From Sinomonas terrae (GTDB lineage Bacteria > Actinomycetota > Actinomycetes > Actinomycetales > Micrococcaceae), in assembly GCF_022539255.1 (NCBI RefSeq), contig NZ_JAKZBV010000001.1:1922001-1986000 (forward strand): 64,000 nucleotides of DNA, given 5' to 3'. The notes beneath the pieces are model-generated. The model was not told the DNA's origin, did not search any database, and was given only the letters and a program-made list of their open reading frames with translations. Below, one piece after another: positions 1-8,814 of the stretch. Each line of letters opens with the position of its first letter. Positions within the stretch are counted from its first letter, which is position 1. The position numbers and the translations under genes are program-made.

Positions 1-637
1 GGGCGTCCCTGAAGGTCCTGAGGTGGCAGGCGGGGTCGTTCATCAGGGCCATGCGGTCCCCGACGCGTTCGCCGAGCAGGTCGACGGTGGCGATCTCGCG
101 GCTGACGTCCCCGTCGGCCCAGCCGTGCATCTTGAAGGCGCGGTAGCCGAGCTCGTAGCAGGCCTCGGCGAACTCGGCGTAGGCCTCGGGGCCTGAGAGG
201 ACCTTCTCGTCGCCGTGGGTAGTGCTGGCGTAGGCGGGCAGGCGCGTCCGCCAGCCGCCGAGGAGTTCCGAGACCGAGGCGCCGTATCGCTTCCCGGCCA
301 GGTCCCAGAGGCAGATGTCCAGGTAGCCGAAGCCCATGTGGTCGTACTGGCGGTGTGCGCGCTTGAAGTCGTCGTAGATGCTCTCGCGCTGCAGGGCGTC
401 CCGGCCGAGGAGGCGGGGGGCGAGGTCGAGGGTCTGGCCGAGTGACATCTGCGTTGCGCCCCACATGCCCACGTACTCGCCGCGGGAGCCGTCCTCGGTT
501 TCGATGACGACGGCGAACTTGCCCAGCCGCTGGCTGCCCCCGGGGTCGGCCACGAGGTCCATCTGCTCCCGGTTGAGGCCTATGTCCGGGGCATCGTAGG
601 CGAATTCGTGGATCTCGACATTGCTGATGGTGCTCAC
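1..637 (-). CDS. Enolase-superfamily (MR/MLE) sugar-acid dehydratase, 3' end outside window
   Basis: Mandelate racemase/muconate lactonizing enzyme family protein. Family members abstract a proton alpha to a carboxylate, usually to dehydrate sugar acids. About 212 residues are visible. The GTG start lies behind an AAGGAGG site. The N-terminal capping domain is present, followed by the start of the TIM barrel. FKMHGW near residue 172 occupies the place of the catalytic K-x-K/H strand, and MNDPA holds the first metal-ligand aspartate. The C-terminal metal ligands lie beyond position 1. It precedes an IclR regulator and a sugar-acid operon, so it probably feeds the same pathway. The exact substrate cannot be read from this half. 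Confidence 0.85.
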   Translation of the reverse strand, partial: MSTISNVEIHEFAYDAPDIGLNREQMDLVADPGGSQRLGKFAVVIETEDGSRGEYVGMWGATQMSLGQTLDLAPRLLGRDALQRESIYDDFKRAHRQYDHMGFGYLDICLWDLAGKRYGASVSELLGGWRTRLPAYASTTHGDEKVLSGPEAYAEFAEACYELGYRAFKMHGWADGDVSREIATVDLLGERVGDRMALMNDPACHLRTFRDA

Positions 638-718
638 GGAAGGAGCCTCCTTCGTTGGAGTGAAGGTCGGGGAAAGGGACTCCCGCCAGCCTGGGGGAAT
701 CGGTCGGGGAGGTTGGCT

Positions 719-1561
719 TCAGGATGCCTTGGGTGCCTTGGACGTCTCCGGCGGCATGGTTCGTGTCCCGGCTGCGGCCCCGGCAGGGGTCGATTCGAGA
801 TCCGTAGGAGCGGGGCGCCTTCCGAGGGCGCGCGAAAGGTCCTCGGCACCGTCCTTGGCCAAGGCCTTCCACTCCTCGGGGGAGCGCCGGGCCCAGCGCG
901 CTTCGGGAACGGAGACGGACAGGGCCGCGACGACGGCCCCGGTGTGGTCCCTGACGGGCACGGCCACGCAATTGACCTCCGGGGATGACTCTCCGGCTTC
1001 GTAGGCCGCCCCGGTCTGGCGCGCTTCCGCGAGTTGGGCGAGGAGCGCCTCGCGGTCTGTGACGCTCTGGGGCGTCAGGCCGGCCAAGGGGTCGGGGATC
1101 CTCTCGTCGAGCTCGTCTGGGTCAAGGGCCGAGAGCAGAGCCTTTCCGATAGCGGTGCAGGTGGCCGGCAGCCTTCCCCCTGCGTGGGAGACCAAACGGA
1201 CGGGCAGCGGACTGTCGATCTTGACGAGGTAGACAACGTCCGAGCCGTCCAGGACCCCCACGTTGACGGTCTCCTGGCATTGCTCTGCCACCTGTCGGGC
1301 GACCTGTCGGCCGACTTGGCGAAGGTCGAGGCGATCCCCGTACGCCTGGCCGAGGACGAACGAGGCGACGCCGAGCGCGTAGGTGCCGTCCGGACGGCGC
1401 TTCAGGTACCCGCGTTCGGCCAGTGTGGCCAGGAGCTCGTGCACTGAGGCGCGCGGCAGCCCAGTGAGCCGGGCGACTTCGGCTCCGGTCAGGCGCTCGT
1501 GGTCGAGGAACAGTTCGAGGATGTCCAGGCTGCGCAGCACCGCTGGCGTCAGTCTGGGCAT
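719..1561 (-). CDS. IclR-family transcriptional regulator
   Basis: 280-residue IclR-type regulator. The N-terminal winged helix-turn-helix (about residues 1-70; LTGAEVARLTGLPRASVHELL is the HTH) is followed by the IclR effector domain (about 75-250; GGRLPATCTAIGKALLS and NCVAVPVRD are typical of the ligand pocket region). The C-terminal tail of about 30 residues is low complexity. It sits between the sugar-acid dehydratase and the FAH/UxaA/aldolase/MFS operon, all on the same strand. It is therefore the best local candidate to sense the sugar acid and to bind the palindrome upstream of the MFS gene. Confidence 0.93.
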   Translation of the reverse strand: MPRLTPAVLRSLDILELFLDHERLTGAEVARLTGLPRASVHELLATLAERGYLKRRPDGTYALGVASFVLGQAYGDRLDLRQVGRQVARQVAEQCQETVNVGVLDGSDVVYLVKIDSPLPVRLVSHAGGRLPATCTAIGKALLSALDPDELDERIPDPLAGLTPQSVTDREALLAQLAEARQTGAAYEAGESSPEVNCVAVPVRDHTGAVVAALSVSVPEARWARRSPEEWKALAKDGAEDLSRALGRRPAPTDLESTPAGAAAGTRTMPPETSKAPKAS

Positions 1562-1683
1562 GATCGCGCCGTCCTCGTTCGCTGTGCAGCCGTTCGCGGA
1601 CCCGCCTCGTCGGGTACGCGAGGGCGGGTGGCCGGGGTGCCGGAGACTCTTGGACTCATTCCCTGCTTCCGTCCTTTCCCTTG

Positions 1684-1722
1684 GAGGGATTATCCACGAG
1701 CTTGGCGACGGCCGAATCCCTC
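1684..1722 (-). terminator. Possible terminator of the sugar-acid operon
   Basis: An 8-bp inverted repeat (GAGGGATT at 1684-1691, AATCCCTC at 1715-1722) lies 20 bases past the stop of the FAH hydrolase. The loop is long and there is no T tract, so this is a weak call. Confidence 0.25.
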
Positions 1723-1741
1723 GTGACGTTCCGGATGCCCA

Positions 1742-2719
1742 TCAGGCATACGAGGGGGCGTGGTCAGCATGGGCCGCGGGCCGCTCTCCCCGGGCCAATC
1801 CCGTGAAGGGGTCCTTGCCGACGAGCACGGTATTCGCAAGGCGCCCGACTCGCTCGATCTCGATCTCGACGAGGTCGCCGTCAGCCAGGGCGAAGTCGAG
1901 GTGCGGGACGATGCCGGTCCCGGTTGCGAGGATCACCCCGTCGGGGAAGTCCAGGGGGCGGAAGAGGTACTCCACGAGCTGGGCGAGGGGCCGTGCCAGC
2001 TGCGCGGTCGAGGTCTCCTCGGCGAAGACCTCGCGCCCCTGGCGCAGGACGCGCATCCGGATCGTGAGGTTGGAGGGGTCAGGGACGTCGCCTGCGGGCA
2101 CGAACCCCGCGCTGACCGAGCATCCGCCGGCGAAGACTTTCGCCTGGGGGATGTAGACCGGGTTCTGGCCCTCGATGGACCGGGAGCTCATGTCGTTGCA
2201 GACGGCGTAGCCGACGACCTCGCCGAAGGCGTTGCAGACGAGCGCAAGCTCGGGCTCGGGCACGTCGTGGCCGGAGTCCGAACGGATGCCCACGGGCTCT
2301 CCGTCTGCGACCAGGCGCCAGGCGGGGGACTTGGCGAACAGCTCGGGCCGCTCGGCGGCGTAGACCTTGTCGTAGACGGTGGCCTCGGCGCTCTCCTCCA
2401 TGCGACCGTCCTTGCTGCGCTGGTAGGTCACGCCGGAGCACCAGAGCTCGCCCCTGCCGTCCAGCGGCGGAAGCAGCGCCACGTCGCCGGGTGCCGCTGC
2501 GGTCTCTGCCGCGGCGTCGATGAGCCGGGCGATCTCCTCGCCCCTGCGAGAGAGGAGGTCCGCGACCGAGCGGATGCCGTTGATCGGGTACACCCGGCCG
2601 TCCTCGAGGACTCCGACCAGGGGCTCTGGATCGGTGTCGCCCTGGTAGCGGACGACGTGCCGGCGGGGCCGGGCGATCTCGGCGGGCGCGGGTTCACGGG
2701 TGGTAGTCAAGGTTCTCAT
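1742..2719 (-). CDS. Fumarylacetoacetate hydrolase (FAH) family protein
   Basis: 325 residues. FAH-fold enzymes cleave C-C bonds of, or dehydrate, 2-keto-3-deoxy or diketo acids with a divalent metal. The C-terminal FAH domain (about residues 110-310) contains the metal region EPELALVCN, the VVGYAVCNDMSSRSIEG segment and the late GVILATGTGIV motif. Start chosen at MRTLTT because AAGGAGA lies just upstream and the preceding UxaA-type gene stops 6 bases before. A longer upstream reading frame is antisense noise. It is the last gene of a five-step operon, which fits hydrolysis or dehydration of a deoxy-keto acid. It could act on a keto-deoxy aldonate rather than a diketo acid. Confidence 0.9.
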   Translation of the reverse strand: MRTLTTTREPAPAEIARPRRHVVRYQGDTDPEPLVGVLEDGRVYPINGIRSVADLLSRRGEEIARLIDAAAETAAAPGDVALLPPLDGRGELWCSGVTYQRSKDGRMEESAEATVYDKVYAAERPELFAKSPAWRLVADGEPVGIRSDSGHDVPEPELALVCNAFGEVVGYAVCNDMSSRSIEGQNPVYIPQAKVFAGGCSVSAGFVPAGDVPDPSNLTIRMRVLRQGREVFAEETSTAQLARPLAQLVEYLFRPLDFPDGVILATGTGIVPHLDFALADGDLVEIEIERVGRLANTVLVGKDPFTGLARGERPAAHADHAPSYA

Positions 2720-2724
2720 TCTCC

Positions 2725-5490
2725 TTACATCGAGGTGCCGAGGAGGCCTCGGGTGATCTGGAAGGCCACGTTGCCAGCGGCGAGGGATTCGGGGGTGTGG
2801 TGGCCGGAGAGCGTGGAGGCGAGGACGGCGAGGATCGTGGCGGCCTGCTCGGCGGCCGCGCCGGCGAGTTCTGCGTCGAGGTCGTCCTGAACGTGGGCGA
2901 TCGTGGACGGGTCGGAACTGACTTGGAGCACCGGTGCGAGCCGGTGGCCGGTGAGGGGAGGCCCCGAGACATGCACGAGGACGGCGTGCGCCCCGCAGGC
3001 CACGAGGCCTGTGGCGGTCTCGGCCCAGTCGCGGGTGGGTGCTCGCATGATGTGCCACCCGGGAGCGGCGGGCTGCTGCCCATGGGCGAGCGTGGGCCGC
3101 CATTCCTGCGGATCCTCTCCGGTCTGCTCGGCGAGCAGTTCGCGGAATTGCGGCTGGGCGAGCAGCGCACTGCCCGCCGGCAGAATGACGGTGCCGCCGT
3201 CGTCGACCACTCGCTGCCCGGCTCGCGCGAGCGCCGCGGCGGTCTCCTCGGCGAGCTCGCCCCGCGCGTCGAGCCCGACGGCGATCCCGGCGAACGCTGC
3301 GTCCGCGTCCGGGTCGACCTGGGGCCGGGGGGTGCGGGGGGCGGCGGGCGAGGCAGTCCGGAACCACTCGCGCACGGTCTGGGTGGCGGCCTCGACGCCG
3401 CCGCCGAGCTGGATGCTGGCCCAGCCGTACCGGTCGGGGTCGGCGCCGAGCTTTCCGAGCTCGTCGCGGAAGAAGTCGTTGTGCGTCTTCTCGCAGCCGT
3501 GTTCGAGCAGGAGGGCCATTGCGACGTTCGGGTGGGTGAGGGAGCCGGTCATGACGCGGGAGAACGTCGAGATGTTGGCCCCGCTGGAGACGCCGCAGCC
3601 CTCGGTGTGGGGCAGCGCGACGATCCTGTCCACGGCGCCGCCGGCCCAGTCCTCGGCGGTGGCGCGCTCGGCGATCAGCCGGCTCACCTGCCCTGAGCAC
3701 AGCGATGTCGGGAGCACCAGGGCCACGCGCTCCGTCGCGGGTCCCGTGTAGCGAGCGGGCGTCGCTGCCGGATTCGGTGCCGCCTGCGGGGTGCCCAGGG
3801 GAAGGCCGGGCAGGGGGGCGTCGCGCTCCTCGTCCGGGGCGTCGGGCGCGTCATAGCCGTCCCGGCCGTCGATCCTGATCGAGATCCCGGGCCGGGGTGC
3901 GGTCTGCTTCCAATCCCGCCAGATCGAGACCTGGCTGTGCCCGGCGGCCTCGCCCGCTGTGCGCTGGCCCGAGGCGACGTCGAGGGTGAGGTCGAAGACG
4001 TCGGAGACGAGTTGCTCCATCGGCGTCCCGTCGAGGTAGGCCCCGGCATTGACGTCCATCTCGTGGGGCATGAGTTCGTGCCGGGCGGTGGTCGTGACGA
4101 ATTTCAGGGTGGGTACGAAGGGGAAGTTCGTGATCGAGCCGTTCCCAGTGGTGAAGAAGATGAGGTTGCACCCGGAGGCGATCTGGCCCGCGACGGACTC
4201 GAGGTCGTTGCCGGGGCTGTCCATGAAGACGTAGCCGGTCGTAGTGCAGGGTTCCGCGTAGCCGATGACCTCGTCGAGGCGGACCTCCCGGGGCAGTTTG
4301 CGCGCTGCACCGAGGGACTTGAGCACGATGTTGCTCAGGCCACGGTAGAGGTTCCCGCCCGAGGGGTTGCCCTCGGCGGTATGGCCGTGGAGGGCGACCC
4401 GCTGCTTGAATTCGTCCACCTTCTGCAGGAAGCGCCTCGCGACGTCCATGGACCGCACGTTCTCCAGGACATAGGGTTCAGCACCGATGAGCTCATCGGT
4501 CTCTGCCAGGACCGCGGTTCCGCCGTGGCGGATGAGTTCGGCGCCGACGAGCCCGGCCAGCGGGTTGGCTGTGATGCCGGAGAAGGCGTCCGAGCCGCCG
4601 CATTGCAAGGCGATGGAGAGGCTGGTCAGCGGCTCGTCGCTGCGCTCGGCGCCGCTCACGACGGCGATCCAATCCTCGATCAGTTCGGCCGCCTGATCGA
4701 GGTCCCTGCTGAAGCCTCGGGTGCGCTGGAACGTCGCATGCAGGGCCGCCAGCGGGCCGCGGCCGGACTCGCGGTGGTGGGCGAACACGTCGTCGGCCGT
4801 GATCGCCGCGCCGGGCTCGTCGACGACGAGCGCTGCCCCCACGTTGGGGTGGCTGAGGCACCCGGCGAGCACGCCGAGCAGGAAGTCCCGATTGTTGGGC
4901 GCGGCGTCCTCGCCGCCTTCGGTGTGCGCGAGCGCGACGACGCCGTCGAACGTCTCGCTGGTGCGGCCCTTGAAGCGGGCGGCGAGCGCTTCCGCGAAGC
5001 TGGCACTGCGGGAGGTGACGCCGACGACGACGATGTGGTTGCGGGTGCCGACCTTCCCGTCGCCCCGGCGATACCCCTTGAAGGAGCGGGCCTGTTCTCC
5101 GGCGGGGAGCGAGACCTGTGCGCCGAGCCGGACCCGGGACTCGTCGAGCTCGTACGGGTCGAGCATCACGTTGGCAGCCGACGGGGTCTCGGGCAGGCCC
5201 TGGACGCCGCGGCGGCCGAGGGCCTCCAGGACCGGATCCGTGCAGACGTAGTCGCCGGGGGCGAGGGGGCGCAGGGCGGTGGCGAAGGGGGTGCCCCAGG
5301 ACAGGATGGGTTCTCCTGCGGCTGCGGGGCGCACCATGAAGCGGTGGCCCTCCATGACCCGGTGCGGCAGGACGGTCTCGCGGCCGTCGCCGAGGTCCAG
5401 GGCCGTCCCGGCCTCCAGCACACGGCTTGCGACCGCCGCGTTGTCGCCGGGCTCGGGGAGCACGGCCACGGACAGCAGGGGGAGCCTCAT
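2725..5490 (-). CDS. UxaA-family altronate/galactarate-type dehydratase with duplicated N-lobe
   Basis: 921 residues, far longer than the roughly 500 residues of canonical altronate or galactarate dehydratases. An N-terminal SAF-like segment (about 1-120) is followed by a UxaA core (about 135-545) with LQCGGSDAFSG at 295, TTTGYVFMDSPG near 416 and FFTTGNGSITNFP near 445. A second copy of the core's first lobe is appended at about 587-712. The canonical cysteine motifs of this lobe (HxxGCG and GCEK) are absent from the first copy (HTEGGE at 189, VDEPGA) and present in the second (HTEGCG at 628, GCEKTH at 665). ATGA overlap couples it to the upstream aldolase gene. Predicted cytosolic, iron-dependent dehydration of an aldarate or aldonate; substrate unknown. 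Confidence 0.88.
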   Translation of the reverse strand: MRLPLLSVAVLPEPGDNAAVASRVLEAGTALDLGDGRETVLPHRVMEGHRFMVRPAAAGEPILSWGTPFATALRPLAPGDYVCTDPVLEALGRRGVQGLPETPSAANVMLDPYELDESRVRLGAQVSLPAGEQARSFKGYRRGDGKVGTRNHIVVVGVTSRSASFAEALAARFKGRTSETFDGVVALAHTEGGEDAAPNNRDFLLGVLAGCLSHPNVGAALVVDEPGAAITADDVFAHHRESGRGPLAALHATFQRTRGFSRDLDQAAELIEDWIAVVSGAERSDEPLTSLSIALQCGGSDAFSGITANPLAGLVGAELIRHGGTAVLAETDELIGAEPYVLENVRSMDVARRFLQKVDEFKQRVALHGHTAEGNPSGGNLYRGLSNIVLKSLGAARKLPREVRLDEVIGYAEPCTTTGYVFMDSPGNDLESVAGQIASGCNLIFFTTGNGSITNFPFVPTLKFVTTTARHELMPHEMDVNAGAYLDGTPMEQLVSDVFDLTLDVASGQRTAGEAAGHSQVSIWRDWKQTAPRPGISIRIDGRDGYDAPDAPDEERDAPLPGLPLGTPQAAPNPAATPARYTGPATERVALVLPTSLCSGQVSRLIAERATAEDWAGGAVDRIVALPHTEGCGVSSGANISTFSRVMTGSLTHPNVAMALLLEHGCEKTHNDFFRDELGKLGADPDRYGWASIQLGGGVEAATQTVREWFRTASPAAPRTPRPQVDPDADAAFAGIAVGLDARGELAEETAAALARAGQRVVDDGGTVILPAGSALLAQPQFRELLAEQTGEDPQEWRPTLAHGQQPAAPGWHIMRAPTRDWAETATGLVACGAHAVLVHVSGPPLTGHRLAPVLQVSSDPSTIAHVQDDLDAELAGAAAEQAATILAVLASTLSGHHTPESLAAGNVAFQITRGLLGTSM

Positions 5491-6434
5491 GCGTCTGCCC
5501 CCTGCGTGGCCCCGCTGAGGGCGAACACCCCGCGGCTGCGGGCCAGCCGCACGAGGGCGGCCCTGGTGTCCGGGTGCAGCGCAGGCCACGGGGAGCGCAT
5601 CGCGTCGCTGCCGATGACCCCGCCCTCCTTCAGAAGGACCTTGCACGCCGCCGGCCCGCATTGGCGGTTCTCGAAGTGGATCAGCGGAAGGAGCGCTTCC
5701 CAGGCCTCGGAGGCCTGCTCCTCGCGCCCCGCGAGGTAGTCCCGGACGATCCGTCCGAGCTCGTGGGGGACCGATGCGGAGCACATGGTGCCCACAGCGC
5801 CCGCGGCGAGGTCGGGGATGAGCGTGATGCCCTCCTCGCCGTCGAACAGGCCGGGGAGCGCGTCCCCGGCCGCGGCCTTGAGCGCCCGGAGCTTCCCGGC
5901 CGCTCCTGCGACCTCGATCTTGACGTACTTGACCTCCTCGATCTCGCGGGCCAGTCTGGCCAGGAAGTGCACCGGGAGCGGTGTGGGACTCATCGGGGCG
6001 TCCTGGACCATGATCGGCACGCCGACCGCGGCCACGGCCTCGAAGTAGTGCAGCATCTCCTGCTCTCCGGCCCGGATCGTCGCACCGACGAACGGGGGCA
6101 TGAGCATCACCGCCGACGCGCCCGCGTCCCGCGCGGCCCGCGTCCGTTCGACCGCCACCCGCGTGCTGTAGTGGCTTGTCGTCACGAAGAACGGGATGCG
6201 GCCCGCGGCGTGACTGCCCACGAGGTCGAGCACCTGCTGGCGTTCGCCGTCGGTCAGGGAGAACTGTTCCGAGTAGTTCGCGTGCACGCAGATCCCATCG
6301 ACCTCCGCCTCGATCAGGTGATCGATCACCCGTCGCTGGCCGGCGAGATCGAGTTCCCCCTCGTCGTCGAAGATGGTGGGCATGACCGGAACAGCCCCGC
6401 TGATCGGCGCGGACGGAGCAGACTGGGAGATCAT
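5487..6434 (-). CDS. Dihydrodipicolinate synthase/KDG-aldolase family protein
   Basis: 315-residue class I aldolase-fold protein of the DapA/NanA/KdgA family. It carries the usual opening GAVPVMPTIFDDEGELD, the central tyrosine strand and the Schiff-base lysine in VKYVKIEVAGAAGK (about residue 172). Members cleave or dehydrate 2-keto-3-deoxy sugar acids. Start chosen at MISQSAP because its ATG overlaps the stop of the upstream transporter by one base (TGATG) behind GGAAGCGAGG. A longer frame reaching 6545 runs antisense-like into the transporter gene. Together with the UxaA-type dehydratase and the FAH enzyme it supplies the later steps of a sugar-acid breakdown route. Confidence 0.9.
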   Translation of the reverse strand: MISQSAPSAPISGAVPVMPTIFDDEGELDLAGQRRVIDHLIEAEVDGICVHANYSEQFSLTDGERQQVLDLVGSHAAGRIPFFVTTSHYSTRVAVERTRAARDAGASAVMLMPPFVGATIRAGEQEMLHYFEAVAAVGVPIMVQDAPMSPTPLPVHFLARLAREIEEVKYVKIEVAGAAGKLRALKAAAGDALPGLFDGEEGITLIPDLAAGAVGTMCSASVPHELGRIVRDYLAGREEQASEAWEALLPLIHFENRQCGPAACKVLLKEGGVIGSDAMRSPWPALHPDTRAALVRLARSRGVFALSGATQGADA

Positions 6435-7810
6435 CAGACCTCGCTTCCTTGATCGACGGACGTGGATTCGTGCAGGGGGGCGATCTCGGCCGCGTTGTCG
6501 GGCACGGGAAGGGCTTCGAACCGCTGGCAGATCACGAGGTAGCACAGCGCACCCAGCACGACGATCCCTCCGGTGACAACCAGGGGCATGACGAAGGCTG
6601 CGCTGCCGGCCCCGCTGAAGAGGCCGAAGAAGATCGGGCAGATGATGCCCGCGACGTTCGAGGCGAAGTTCTGCAGGCCGCCGATCGAGCCAACGGTGGC
6701 CTCGGTCGGGGCGACGTCAGAGGGCAGGGACCAGATGGACGCGGCCGCGATGGCCAGACACCCCATCGAGACGCTCAGCAGGGCGATGGCGAGTGCCGCG
6801 CTGGGCACGACGGCCGCGAGGGCGATCACGGAGGCGAACGCCATCGAGCACACGATCGGGATCTTCCGGCCCTTCGTGGGGCCATACTTCGCAGTCAGGA
6901 CGTCCGAGAGCCACCCGCCGAACTGCTCGGCGAAGAACGCCACGAGCGGGGGGATCATGCCGACCCAGGCGATGCTGAGCAGGTTCATCCCCCGGGCCTG
7001 GACCAGATAGGAGGGGAACCAGGTGACGAAGAAGTAGAACGCGAAGTTCAGGGCGAAGAAGCCCAGCATCATGCCCCAGACCGTCCGGTAGCGCAGCAGC
7101 TGCACCCAGCGCACCTTCCGCCCGCTCGTCTGGCCCTCGCCCGAGAGCCGGGCACCGCCGTCGAGGATGTACCGCTTCTCCGCCTCCGACGCCCGGTGGT
7201 GCTTCTCCGGGTCGCGGTAGTAGGAGAACCAGCCGATGACCCAGAGCAGGCCCAGGCACCCCGAGAAGACGAACGATGCCTGCCAGCCCCAGTAGTAGAT
7301 CAGCAGCGAGACGATCGGGAAGGACAGAGCCGTGCCGAGCCTGGACCCTGAGTCGTAGACGGCGGCCGCCCGGGCCCGCTCGCGCAGCGGGAACCATCGG
7401 CCCACGACCTTGCCGAACGCAGTGGGCCCCACTGCCTCGCCGATGCCCAGGCCGAGCCGAAACGCGAACAGGGTCCCGAAGCCCGTGGCCAGCGCGTTCA
7501 CGGCCGTGAAGAAGGACCACCAGATCGTCGCGAACCCTGCGGCGATGCGGGGCCCGACCAGGTCCACCAGGCGGCCGCCGATCAGCTGGCCGGGGGCATA
7601 GGTGAAGAAGAACGACGAGAGGAGCAGGCCTGTGGCGGCCTTGCTGATCCCCAGATCGTGCTCCATGAATGGCAGCGCGACGGAGATGTTCGCCCGGTCG
7701 ACGTAGCTGATCGCCGTGCCCAGGCACAGCAGCGTTGCGATGACCCAGCGGGCGCGCGTGATCGGCCTGCGGTCGACGGCGACCGCGCGGGACGAGGGAA
7801 GAGAGGGCAT
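6434..7810 (-). CDS. MFS transporter, anion:cation symporter type (sugar-acid importer)
   Basis: 458 residues with about 12 predicted membrane helices. The opening TAISYVDRANISVALPFM and GRLVDLVGPR loop are hallmarks of the ACS family (glucarate, galactonate and hexuronate transporters). It is the promoter-proximal gene of the sugar-acid operon and is coupled to the aldolase by a TGATG overlap. RBS is GAAGGGG before the ATG. It likely imports the hexuronate or aldarate that the downstream enzymes break down. Confidence 0.92.
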   Translation of the reverse strand: MPSLPSSRAVAVDRRPITRARWVIATLLCLGTAISYVDRANISVALPFMEHDLGISKAATGLLLSSFFFTYAPGQLIGGRLVDLVGPRIAAGFATIWWSFFTAVNALATGFGTLFAFRLGLGIGEAVGPTAFGKVVGRWFPLRERARAAAVYDSGSRLGTALSFPIVSLLIYYWGWQASFVFSGCLGLLWVIGWFSYYRDPEKHHRASEAEKRYILDGGARLSGEGQTSGRKVRWVQLLRYRTVWGMMLGFFALNFAFYFFVTWFPSYLVQARGMNLLSIAWVGMIPPLVAFFAEQFGGWLSDVLTAKYGPTKGRKIPIVCSMAFASVIALAAVVPSAALAIALLSVSMGCLAIAAASIWSLPSDVAPTEATVGSIGGLQNFASNVAGIICPIFFGLFSGAGSAAFVMPLVVTGGIVVLGALCYLVICQRFEALPVPDNAAEIAPLHESTSVDQGSEV

Positions 7811-7838
7811 AGCAGACCCCTTCGAGTGAATGAATAGA

Positions 7839-7852
7839 TTCGATATATCGAA
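7839..7852. promoter_or_regulatory. Candidate operator TTCGATATATCGAA for the sugar-acid operon
   Basis: Perfect 14-bp palindrome 29 bases upstream of the MFS start. A related site TCGAGATATCGA follows at 7859-7870, giving two half-similar sites about 20 bp apart. The TTCG...CGAA form resembles operators described for IclR-type regulators. The IclR gene at 719-1561 is the nearest candidate, but the FadR-type gene at 8091 is divergent from this spot and cannot be excluded. Confidence 0.55.
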
Positions 7853-8090
7853 CGGCTGTCGAGATATCGAAGGTGAGCGTAACGCACGTCACAGGGGTCG
7901 TCAATGTTGGTATGTCATCCGATGTTTCGTCGTCAAGATGAGATTTCGGCATTCCCGGGTCCCTACGCGGTCGACGGCTGGACTTGACGGCGAGGCCGAT
8001 GGCCCTTCGTGCTTCGCCGTCTGCTGCGGCGGGATACGTCGGATCTATTACGATTGACCTGACCTATGGTCGCCAAAAGAGGAGGACCGA

Positions 8091-8810
8091 TTGGCTCTCA
8101 CCGACGATGCCATCGACAGGATCAAGGGGATGCTCCTGTCAGGAGAGCTCAGGCCTGGTGACAGGCTGCCGCCAGAGAAGGATCTTGCAGAGCGGCTAGG
8201 GCTTTCGCGAAGCTCCCTGAGGGAAGCTGTCAAGGCGCTCGAGCTGATCCGTGTCCTCGATGTGCGCCGTGGGGACGGAACCTACGTGACCAGCTTGGAG
8301 CCGCAACTGCTCAATGAAGCGGTGGGCTTCATCGTCGAACTCCATCAGGCCAAGGGAGTTCTGGACTTGCTTGAGGTGCGACGGATCCTCGAACCGGCCG
8401 CCTCGGCGATAGCCGCACGGCGGATTGGGGCGCACGGCATCGAGGACCTGAAGCAGGCGATGGCCGGCGTCACCGAGGAAACCAGCGTCGAGGAACTCAT
8501 CAAGCACGATGCGCTGTTCCATCGGATCATCGCCTCCCATGCAGGCAACAGCTATCTGACGAGCCTTCTCGAGGCGCTGTCATCGCAGACGCTGAGGGCC
8601 CGGATCTGGCGGGGTCTCACCGAGACCCATGCTGTCGCGCGGACGCTCGCCGAGCATGAGGCCATCGTCGCTGCTCTCGAGGACGGCGATGCGGAGCTCG
8701 TTCGAGCGCTGGTCACGGTGCATGTGAGTGGAGTGGAGGCGTGGCTGCGACGCGCGATGGACGATTCTCCGAACGCGGACGTCGACCTCTCGGTCGATAG
8801 GGTGCACTGA
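8091..8810 (+). CDS. FadR-subfamily GntR regulator
   Basis: 239 residues. Winged HTH (about 1-70) with the GntR signature GELRPGDRLPPEKDLAERLGLSRSSLREAVKAL is followed by an all-helical FCD ligand domain (about 90-225), whose metal-type positions lie around EVRRILEP, HDALFHRIIA and EHEAIVAAL. TTG start preceded by GAGGAGG at 8079-8085. An inverted repeat GACC-TAT-GGTC at 8061-8071 overlaps its promoter region and may be autoregulatory. It stands between the sugar-acid operon and the fucose-like cluster. Because the decayed amidohydrolase ends a few bases past its stop, it probably controls the latter. Confidence 0.92.
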   Translation: MALTDDAIDRIKGMLLSGELRPGDRLPPEKDLAERLGLSRSSLREAVKALELIRVLDVRRGDGTYVTSLEPQLLNEAVGFIVELHQAKGVLDLLEVRRILEPAASAIAARRIGAHGIEDLKQAMAGVTEETSVEELIKHDALFHRIIASHAGNSYLTSLLEALSSQTLRARIWRGLTETHAVARTLAEHEAIVAALEDGDAELVRALVTVHVSGVEAWLRRAMDDSPNADVDLSVDRVH

Positions 8811-8814
8811 CCCG

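Noticed and set aside
3937..5739. 600-codon plus-strand open frame
   Set aside because: Antisense to the UxaA-type dehydratase and no recognisable fold.
8061..8071. GACC-TAT-GGTC as a firm GntR operator
   Set aside because: It is inverted relative to the TGGT-N3-ACCA consensus and single; kept only as a remark.
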